Shown here: positions 56,004 through 64,000 of the stretch, piece after piece | Layout of the letters: every line of letters begins with the position of its first letter | Numbering within the stretch: position 1 is the stretch's first letter | Assembly: GCA_963575645.1 (NCBI GenBank) | Contig: OY754465.1 | Coordinates: 4,650,001 to 4,714,000 of the forward strand | Direction of reading: 5' to 3' | Source: Xanthostigma xanthostigma | Taxonomy: Eukaryota > Arthropoda > Insecta > Raphidioptera > Raphidiidae | Length of the DNA stretch: 64,000 bases | Made by a program: the position numbers and the translations under genes | Notes under the pieces: generated by a model | Told to the model about the DNA's origin: nothing | The model's database searches: none | Seen by the model: only the letters and a program-made list of their open reading frames with translations

Positions 56004-56802
56004 TTACACATTCATAAATGTACAATTGTATAAGCATAGTCATTTGAGTGTTAAAGTTAGAATTAAAAAAAAAACTCAGAAAAACACTCTGATATAGCAG
56101 CGTGAACTCAAAAATAAAAAAAATATTTTAAAATAATATGATTTTGTTCCAGCTCGTTCCTATCGCTGTTGAGCAAAATCTTTTTATATAAATTTTTTTT
56201 ATTTTTAGTCTACGCTGCTATATAAATTTTGTGAGTTTTTTTAAATTCTAATCTTTTTTGTATGTCAACAATTGTAAATGATGATGCAAAAATTTAATAT
56301 TTAACATTTTATGCCACATTGAACAAATCAAAATATTTTAAATGTCGGTATAATAATCATCTTTAGGTATCTACTGTTTTTTTTTTTTAATATATACTAG
56401 TTATTGGTTTCTACACTATTTAATGTAATTAGCCACGTCTTATTTAGCTAGATTAGTTTTAAATGAATAAAATAATTATAAAAAAAGGGGAAAAAATGTG
56501 TGCGTTTCTACACCAATGGTTCGTTTCTCGTTTATTATGAGAATTGCATCATTAGTATCTATTTATGCTTTAATCTCTACAGTACAATCTATGTAAGCGA
56601 TTTACTGTTGTAAACTTCGCGAGTTCTTATTATCATTTTATTGTCCTTATTAATATAATTAAATAAAAACACTACAAACACTCTTTAACAATTCTGATTC
56701 AGTATAAGGTTATATATAACAAACTATAAATATTTGTGTCAGCAGAAAAATCGTCCAAGTTTTCAAAAAATAAAATAATTTTCAGTTTTCTGATAAAATT
56801 AA
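56004..56802. other. weak inverted repeat; no gene
   Basis: AATTAAAAAAAAAACTCA... near 56051 and GTGAGTTTTTTTAAATTCTA near 56230 mirror each other, with GATATAGCAGCGT and ACGCTGCTATAT also paired, so 56050-56250 is a ~200-bp foldback. Confidence 0.5.
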
Positions 56803-57008
56803 CTACTGTCTTTTTCTATGACGTTAACATGGGCGTACCCAGCTTTTGGCCCAGGAGGGGGCAAATTAGAAATTTCTTAAGCCGGGCCCCCCGTGCTTGT
56901 TTTGCCTTCCTGGATACGCCAGTCCTTACGGCGTAAAAAAAGACAGAAGTATATTATGTTTGCACCCTAATAGTTCGATTGCAATTTTATTCCTATGCTC
57001 AGTATAGA
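56803..57008 (-). repeat. interspersed repeat family Z, copy 5 (partial)
   Basis: Reverse orientation, from CTGTCTTTTTCTATGACG to CTATGCTCAGTATAGA. It lacks the distal half. Confidence 0.7.
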
Positions 57009-57023
57009 ATAAAAGTATATGCT

Positions 57024-57270
57024 CCAAATCTTCCTGGTTTCCGGGCTTGTATGCCGTGGTCCATTGGTATTACTACCTGACGTTTCGTCTACAACTGCGG
57101 TAGACATTATCAAAGGCGATGCGGTAGCGGGCGAAGTTTCCTTCTAGGCTGCTCACACTTAAGTGTGTCGACACACAACGTCAGGTAGTAATACCAATGG
57201 ACCACGGCATACAAGCCCGGAAACCAGGAATATTTGGATCAACACCGGCTGTGAAAGCCTACACACTTGG
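57024..57270. mobile_element. Penelope-like terminal-repeat insertion, 15-bp duplication
   Basis: ATAAAAGTATATGCT occurs perfectly at 57009-57023 and 57271-57285. The insert is an inverted repeat (CCTGGTTTCCGGGCTTGTAT at 57034 mirrored to 57229). On the minus strand 57083-57126 reads TTGATAA, stem GTCTAC/GTAGAC around CGCAGTT, then GAAACGTC: a hammerhead layout with C3 and G8 changed. It landed next to family Z copy 5. Confidence 0.7.
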
Positions 57271-57285
57271 ATAAAAGTATATGCT

Positions 57286-58084
57286 GTTACATTATTTCCT
57301 AACATTACATATTCGTTAAATATGGAAAGTAATTCATTCTAAAATTATGAAATATCTAAGATTTTGGTTATTCTGCAGCTCTGCAGAGGAGCCAGCAGCA
57401 CTGTTCATTAAGTACATTAAATCTCAATGTAATTGGAACTCCGGATCAAACACACGTCATTTATTCATAAATAGAAACGAAAAATGTGTAGCAAATATTA
57501 ACAAAATTACTTTTTGATAATAATGTATAATGTTTATTAAATATTAACACGAACAGCTCTGAAACAAATAGAATATTTATATCATTTGGCGTTATCATTT
57601 TACATGAACTGTAATATATTGACACGAGTGGATTTACGATAGAATTTTAACCACAGGTTGGTTAGTTCAAATAATTGGCATAATGCACATGCAATTTCAG
57701 GAGAATGGGATTTGTTTTTATTGAACATAAACCATAAGGATTTTAATATTAATAATGATTTCATACGCAGCCAATATGACAGAGCTGATTGATACAGGTG
57801 ATTGGAAATTAATCTGACAAGATGATATGGGTTTTTAGATGATATAGGGTTTTTCAAACTTTTCCCATTGTCCCTAATTCTTTCCACCTACTTATTCCCT
57901 ATTATTTTATTCTTTTTTGTAGAGTTAAAAAATACCTAATTTGAAAACTCCTAAACTACTATTTGTATTACAATATTGAATGTATTATTATTTAAGGATG
58001 TATATAACATTTTTTAATTCAAAGATTTTTGCCTAAATTTAAAATATGTTATAGAATTAGACCTCCTGCATCGATTAAAACCAA
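57286..58084. other. no supported gene
   Basis: The 95-codon minus frame at 57600-57887 shows no domain I know. AT-rich otherwise. Confidence 0.35.
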
Positions 58085-58306
58085 ATAAAATATAGTTTAA
58101 AAAAAACTAAAAAACACGCTTTATATCGGACTAAAAAGTAAAAAATAATTGTTTTAAAATAAGCTTAAAAAGCGTTGGGCGCTCGATGTACGAAAATGTG
58201 GAACAAAGCGCCCCACGCTTTTTAAGCTTATTTTAAAACAATTATTTTTTACTTTTTAGTCCGATATAAAGCGTGTTTTTTAGTTTTTTTTAAACTATAT
58301 TTTATT
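58085..58306. repeat. 222-bp palindrome, family W
   Basis: AAATAAAATATAGTTTAAAA at the left is mirrored exactly at the right, and the arms of about 95 bp pair nearly perfectly, turning near 58180-58205 within AAGCGTTGGGCGCTCG...AAGCGCCCCACGCTT. A diverged relative is at 17630-17770. Confidence 0.85.
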
Positions 58307-59611
58307 TTTCACTTTTTAGTTTGAGGATCTATAAAAGAATTTATTAATCCTGGGGGTCCTAATAAGGATAATGGGAAACTGTTATCAAATTATTGCATTG
58401 TCATCGGTCCTTGATACGTATGCAAAGTTTCAAATTAATCAGACTTCGGGAAATTGGTGAAAATTATGCTCAAAGATTCCGTTACGGACATACATACTTA
58501 GTTACAACCCAAACTAATATAAAGCGTATAAAAAATAGATACCTTACCGACCTTTTTTATGAAAAAATTCATTTTAAAATCACCATTCACTCAATGTTAT
58601 TTCTACCGGAAGTGTTAAAAATTTTGAGAAGATTAAAACATTTATCATTTTATTTCAAAGATTCATGATTCAAAAACTTATTATCAGTTTCTTTGTACAA
58701 TTTGCGATTTTTCAAGCCCAAAAAAACGTGGGGTTACCGGCAATTTCACGGAAATATTTTATTTTGAAAGTGATGAAATCAATTCTCCGAATCTTAATCT
58801 TAATTAATGGCGGATGTAATGAGACAATGAGGCAACGTCGCGTTCCTGCATGTCGATAATAAAAATCGCATTTATGAAATGTCATATCACGTGAACCAAC
58901 TGTCAATTATTCTGGACCTGTCATTTTTGAGATTTATGTGCATTTAGAACACAAAATGCGTTTATATGTCGGATAAACGCTGTAATGTAACAAAAGTATG
59001 TAAAAGATTTGAGATATTTATTTTTGTTTGGAAAACTAAAATGTTCGTACAGATTATCTGCAATTAATTTGAAAAAACTTTGCTTTAACAAAAATCTGCC
59101 AAAAGTAAACTTTAATTACTGACTTTATGTATCAGTTTATTATTTTGCGTAATGATAATTGATTTCTTAATCACCACTTTGATTGCTTGATAATAATTCA
59201 TAATAAAAAAACTTTCTTTGAATTTTGATTTGACATTTTTATTTATTATTATTTTTATAGTATCCATAGCTTCAAATTTTTGAGGTCAGAAATTCTATCT
59301 CCACGTTATGTTTCCGAGTGTCAGAAGACCACGTGGACAGCCATGTTGCCTGATTGTTTTTGACTAAAGTCACAGTAGTCAAATTAAATGTTTGTTCATA
59401 ATATTTAATTATAGGAAAATTTTTAGAAAATCTACCATAAAAAATGATTAAAATTAACACAAAGTCTTCGCAAATGAAAATTTTTATATATTTATGATTT
59501 TGAAAATTTAATTAGATGTACTACACAATTTGACCTTATACACATCCTAAATTTATACATATAATCTGACAAATTTTAAATAGCTGAAGATAATATTATC
59601 GCGCTATCATT
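58307..59611. other. no supported gene
   Basis: Open frame 58393-58668 (91 codons) has no domain I recognise and average composition. The rest is AT-rich. Confidence 0.35.
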
Positions 59612-60019
59612 ACATTATATATAAAAATCTCGTGTCACGATGTTCGTCCGCGCTAATCTCCGAAACCACTGAACCGATTTTAGTGAAATTTTGTTAATTG
59701 TGTCTTGCTTGGTTCAACTTACGCTATATGATAATTTTTATTAAATGAATTGTGTAAAATTTCGGTGATTTGTGAAAATAAACTGTTTTAGTAACATGAT
59801 AAAATTTACTCAAAGCTATTAGTTCAGAAGCAAACATAATAAAAAACTGTTTTAGTACCAAGTAGCGACATGTGTTAGAATACGCTCAAAGCTATTAGTT
59901 CAGAAGCAAATCTGGTAGAATTTGCTCAAAGCTATTAATTCAGACGCCGGGCCACAAAAGAAATACATTTTGCAGAATTATATCTATCGCACCCGGGTGA
60001 AACCAGGACGGACCGCTAG
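59612..60019 (+). mobile_element. Helitron family T, copy 2
   Basis: 5' zone TATATATAAAAATCTCGTG, 3' end CACCCGGGTGAAACCAGG, ACGGACCG, CTAG before T at 60016-60019. The internal GCTCAAAGCTATTA(G/A)TTC unit is repeated three times. Confidence 0.8.
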
Positions 60020-60622
60020 TATTTGATATATTTTAGTCTCAAAATTTTTTTCTAGCTTTACATCATCATTATTGTTCTATAAAACCGATGAACTTAATAA
60101 GTTTTTTTACCTATTTTATTATATTTATGGCTATTTTATTTGTTTAATGATCTACTAAAGACCAAGCTTGGCTTATACGATTTTTTTTTAGAAAACATCT
60201 ATTTCTCGAATTTTGTACATTTTACAAAATAAAAATCAGGTGTGTCGTGTTTACACAACATTAAAGTGAAACTTCTTATTTACATTATTTTAACATGGAT
60301 TATGATATTTTGTTAATATTTGCTCCCTGTTAAAGTTTAGTATTTTTAATTTTTTTTTTACAGTTTCGCAAATCTATAAAAATCTCGCAACAGGAATACA
60401 TATTCCTAAAAAAAAAACAAAAAAAATATACAGTCGAACATAGAACCTTCTCCTTTTTTGAAGTCGGTTAATAAAAATTAAAAATAGTTATTATCATTCT
60501 TTTAGTATTTGTGACTGCGATCGTTTATTTATATACATGGGTAACGATACTAATCACATCTTTCAGTAATAAAAATTCCGTAAAAATGTGCAATAAAAAG
60601 CATGGTTTTATTTTTTTACATA
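60020..60622. other. no recognisable feature
   Basis: AT-rich, no gene or element ends. Confidence 0.4.
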
Positions 60623-60630
60623 TGCATGAC

Positions 60631-61459
60631 CAGGGCTGCCAGATGAACGGATTTTTCCGTTCCAAACGGATTTTTCGAGTAGAAATAAATTTGAACGGAT
60701 AATGGAACGGATTTCATGATCTGAACGGATTTAACGGATTTTCTAACTTTTCCGAATTTTTTACCTTTTTTACTACATATAAATTCAAACTTCACTCGAT
60801 AATCGATAATTTGGGGACATTCGGGTATTTTTAGCACATTCGAGCATATCTGAGCACGTTTCTTTCACTACCTCTGTCCTACTCCTCTCTCTATTTGGGT
60901 AGAAAAAGATAAGAGAGTGTATGAAACAATGTGTTCGCGAAACACACACCTATATCGATGAATATCGACTCGCTATCTTTGTCTGATGCGTTTTTTTCAC
61001 ACAACTGGAGTCAAGTGTTTCGAGTTACACGGATTTACGGAACACATTGAGGATTTAACTGATTGTACTGCCGCGTTTGTTACTATCGCAACGTTCTAAC
61101 AGTCAATATAATATTTTTATTTCATAAAAATGTGAAAAATCTACGAATAATCGATTCATTGGATGTGAAAAAATGAATCATTTCTATTCAATTTAAAGTC
61201 TGTTTGTAAGTAAAAGTAAATTCAACGTCTTATACGAAATTCATTTAATAATGTTAATAATAAAGCCATAATGAAGGTGGAAACACGTCGATGTGTCGTT
61301 TATGGTACCGCATACTTCACTTTACTCTCTATCTCTCTCACACTGATTGCATTAATGGGTGAACCGGGCGAACGGATGGAAACGGATTTTTCAGATCACT
61401 TCCCCCACCACTTTTCGCCTTACCGACGGATTTCTGAGAAGAGAAATCTGGCAGCCCTG
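60631..61459. mobile_element. hAT MITE, family A, copy 2 (829 bp)
   Basis: Ends CAGGGCTGCCAGA and TCTGGCAGCCCTG, perfect 8-bp duplication TGCATGAC (60623-60630, 61460-61467). Inverted relative to 19977-20733; it keeps about 70 bp missing there (around 61055-61135). AACGGAT motifs crowd the left subterminal zone. Confidence 0.93.
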
Positions 61460-61467
61460 TGCATGAC

Positions 61468-61778
61468 ATGTGAAGAAGAATGAAACATGAAGAGAAAGAG
61501 ATAGTAGTATATGCATTGACGAGAGAGGAGAGGGAAAGAGTAGAGAGTAATTTAAATTGTTCGTGTTGTCCAATCTCATAAAGTGACATTAACTAGTGAC
61601 ATTCACGGGCCCATACACAATATGCAAACATGTGCATATATAGTGCAATGGAAATGCACTACCTGTAAATATATTTCTGATTTGAGTTTGATAAACATAA
61701 AAGCACTAAGCAATTATTTTATTAATTATTATTACTGTTTGTATGAAGAGGAATGTCATATATTTTCAAAATAAAGCT
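61468..61778. other. no recognisable feature
   Basis: GA-rich stretch at 61475-61545; otherwise unassigned. Confidence 0.4.
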
Positions 61779-61786
61779 ATAGCGGT

Positions 61787-61977
61787 CAGGGCCCGATCCA
61801 GCTATTTCGCCGCTCCGGGCAAAATAATATTTGCCGCCTTTTACCCATGCGTTGTTGCATGGGTGGTGTAATTTTTTTTGTTTAACCTTCTTTCAAATTT
61901 TCTCCGCCGACGCCGCGCCGCCCTGAATTTTGCCGCCCCGGGAAATTGCCTGGTTTGCCCCCCTAGATAGGGCCCTG
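61787..61977. mobile_element. hAT MITE, 191 bp, inside a Helitron end
   Basis: Ends CAGGGCCCGATCCAGC and CTAGATAGGGCCCTG, perfect 8-bp duplication ATAGCGGT (61779-61786, 61978-61985). The duplicated bases are the terminal part of the family T Helitron that continues at 61986. Confidence 0.92.
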
Positions 61978-62487
61978 ATAGCGGTCCGTCCCGGTTTCAC
62001 CCGGGTGCGATAGATATAATTCTGAAAAATGTATTTCGTTTGCGGTCCGGCGTCTGAACTAATATATCTAGCTTTGAGCAAATTCTACCAGATTTGCTTC
62101 TGAAATAATAGTTTTGAGCAAATTCTACCAGATTTGCTTCCGAACTAATAGCTTTGAACAAATTCTACCAGATTTGCTTCTGAACTAATAGCTTTGAGAG
62201 AATTCTATCACATGTCACTACTTGGTACTAAAACAGTTTTTTTTTTGGTTTGCTTCTGAACTAACAGCTTGGAACAAATTATATCAGATGTCGCTGCATG
62301 TTATTAAAACAGTTTCTTTGAGAAATGACCGTAGTTTTGTACAAAATATTTAATAAAAACTATCCTATAAAGTAAGTTACACCAAGCAAGAAACATATAC
62401 AAAATTTAATTAAAATCGGTTCAGTGGTTTCGGAGGTTAGCGCGGCCAAAATTGTGACACGAAAATCTTACATATATAGATAGATAT
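61978..62487 (-). mobile_element. Helitron family T, copy 3
   Basis: Reverse orientation: GGTCCGTCCCGGTTTCACCC at the left is its 3' hairpin zone; ACATATATAGATAGATATTG region at the right is its 5' end. Four copies of AGCTTTGA(G/A)CAAATTCTACC-type units lie inside. A hAT MITE entered at its 3' tip. Confidence 0.78.
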
Positions 62488-62579
62488 TGCATTGAAGTTT
62501 TAATTTTGTTTTAAAATTAATAACAACCACTTAATGCCATTATATTTTTCTGCTTATTGACGCTATCCAACGATTTAAA

Positions 62580-62717
62580 ATGCATCAGGAATTGCCGTTT
62601 CTCGGCGAGAGGCTGCAGGAAAAAGTCCCAGCCTCAACTGCCCCCGCCGGGATTCGAACCCGGTACCTCCCGAATGCGAGAATAGTGCTTTCACAACTAC
62701 GCTACACCGCTCAATCA
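62580..62717 (-). repeat. tRNA-derived SINE, copy 5 (head only)
   Basis: Head with a good B-box complement (GGGATTCGAACCCGGTACC) and CTACGCTACACCGCTC at the right; the body stops after about 70 bp at GGAATTGCCGTTTCTCGG. Confidence 0.75.
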
Positions 62718-63099
62718 GCGCTGTGAATATAAAAATTGGTCAAAATTATGCATGCTTGCATATCGTCGACTTATCTGTAAAACAAACAAAATATAAATAA
62801 AAAAATTGCCTGCCTTCTGTGCAATCATGTATTCTATTCTATTATTTTTGCCCTACTCCCTATAAAATAGTTGATTCTGATCCATGCGGTTGTAAAATGT
62901 TTACAGGTCGGTATTTAATAAAATAAAAAATAAATAAGCCAGATCATTTAGTCGGGTCTAATTGTCCGGCGTGACGTCACTTCGTCTGTAAACTAGCCAC
63001 GTTTATGTTATGCTGTGTGTTATTTTGAAGTTCTTTCAAATTATTATCGCATTTATAGACTTCTATCCCATATTTTATTGTGTTCGCGTCATGGAAGAG
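62718..63099. other. no recognisable feature
   Basis: AT-rich; no gene. Confidence 0.4.
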
Positions 63100-63275
63100 G
63101 GTTTCGTAAAAGTAGAACGTACTAATCTACCAAGGATAATAGTATACTGTGCGACTAGTGAGAGAAGGAGAAGATTCCATGAGCGTGAAACTTGCCGCAC
63201 GAGCGTAGCGAGTGCGGTAACACGTGAGTGGAATATTCTCCTTAGATCAATAGTCGCACATAATACTTTCTTCAA
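63100..63275. repeat. inverted repeat with nested hairpin
   Basis: GTGCGACTAGTGAGAGAAGG...AGATTCCA pairs imperfectly with TGGAATATTCTCC...AGTCGCAC, around the hairpin CCGCACGAGCGTAGCGAGTG. It may be a decayed foldback or a Penelope-type end. Confidence 0.5.
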
Positions 63276-63930
63276 CTAGCACGAGTAATATGTAATGGGG
63301 GCACTGATAAAAGAGGGAGAAATAATAAATCACTTCATTGATTGACGTACCCACCGCCCTCGATGCCCACAAGATGGCCCTGACTTTCGCTGAATTGCGA
63401 TGCTGTTTTCATATATACAAATCGCTACCGCGTTTCTTTTGGTCCAGAAACTATGCAGTAATATATTGCCGTACAGTTTCGGCTCATTATTCGCACTCTA
63501 CGCGTCAACATGAAGTAATTTATTATTTCTCCCGAATTTAGCAGGACCCCGTCACCCCGAAGTTATATATTACTCACGCGTGTTGAATAAATACGTTTAA
63601 TAAATAAATAAAGTTTTACTAACATGTATACCTACTTATACTGATAACGTAATAATCAGAGCAATCTTAAATATTAAATAACTGTAAAGTGTTATTATGG
63701 TTACTGTGCACTATCGTAATTATTTACAATCATAGTGACGTCACGAGTCGTTTTCGCGCGAAAATTCATGACAAATTAAAAGCTGTTTTTGTGGTACTAT
63801 TCGGTTATAAAACATTGTTATGAAAATGTAGTGCTTCTTTATCACTTTGGGATTCATTTTAAAACACTTTTCAGAAAAAGGTGTAATAGCCTATTAATAA
63901 TAATAATAATATTATTTCTTCAGTATAAAG
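63276..63930. other. no supported gene
   Basis: A slightly GC-rich patch at 63330-63560; short frames only. (TAA)n near 63895-63911. Confidence 0.35.
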
Positions 63931-64000
63931 TAGTGTTGATCCAATAGAATATTAAGATGAAAGAAGGTTTTGGTTGAGGATCATAAAATAAGCTTTACCG
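63931..64000 (+). repeat. Penelope-like unit, left arm, cut by the window end
   Basis: AGTAGTGTTGATCCAATAGA and GGTTTTGGTTGAGGATCATA match the left arm at 24930-24985. The rest lies beyond the window. Confidence 0.65.

Overview
The window looks like AT-rich intergenic DNA from an arthropod, most likely an insect. I see no multi-exon host gene I can support, no bacterial-style operon, no rRNA and no CRISPR array. What fills it is nested transposable elements: Helitrons with exact TC...CTRR ends, hAT-type MITEs with 8-bp target duplications, PIF/Harbinger-type MITEs with TTA/TAA duplications, TTAA-flanked elements, foldbacks, a tRNA-derived SINE, LINE fragments and Penelope-like fragments. I cannot fix the insect order from sequence alone; the Helitron ends resemble types I associate with Lepidoptera and Hemiptera.

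The one intact coding locus is a Ty3/gypsy-type LTR retrotransposon on the minus strand at 44763-51212. It has two 1062-bp LTRs that look identical by eye, a 4-bp AAAT duplication, a tRNA-His-like primer site, a polypurine tract, gag, a -1 frameshift site GGGAAAC, and a second frame encoding protease joined directly to integrase. Reverse transcriptase and RNase H are missing although the frame is open. A third, proline-rich ORF of unknown function lies where env would be, followed by an AT-rich 3' region built of degenerate ~47-bp repeats. The element is young yet cannot copy itself, so it probably borrowed reverse transcriptase from a relative.

Layout. 1-4.1 kb: SINE copies and a Penelope-like remnant. 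4.7-8.7 kb: Helitrons and a 210-bp near-perfect palindrome. 9.4-12.6 kb: one Helitron split by three other elements. 13.7-15.3 kb: a hAT remnant holding a ~1-kb hairpin. 16-25.3 kb: hAT MITEs, a Helitron inside a Helitron with its empty site elsewhere in the window, a mariner-like MITE inside a Helitron-like repeat, a LINE RT fragment and a Penelope-like insertion. 26.9-31.4 kb: a Helitron carrying a tRNA-Lys-like insert, an eight-unit minisatellite and two hAT MITEs. 32-44 kb: more hAT MITEs, Helitrons and large foldbacks. 44.8-51.2 kb: the LTR element. 51.9-64 kb: Helitrons, nested MITEs, a 5'-truncated LINE, a Penelope-like insertion with a 15-bp duplication, and hAT MITEs.

The insertion order can be read in several places because the inner element splits the outer one at its proper target and an unsplit copy is present in the same window. 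Helitron and MITE boundaries rest on visible terminal motifs and duplications; family names are inference from those ends.
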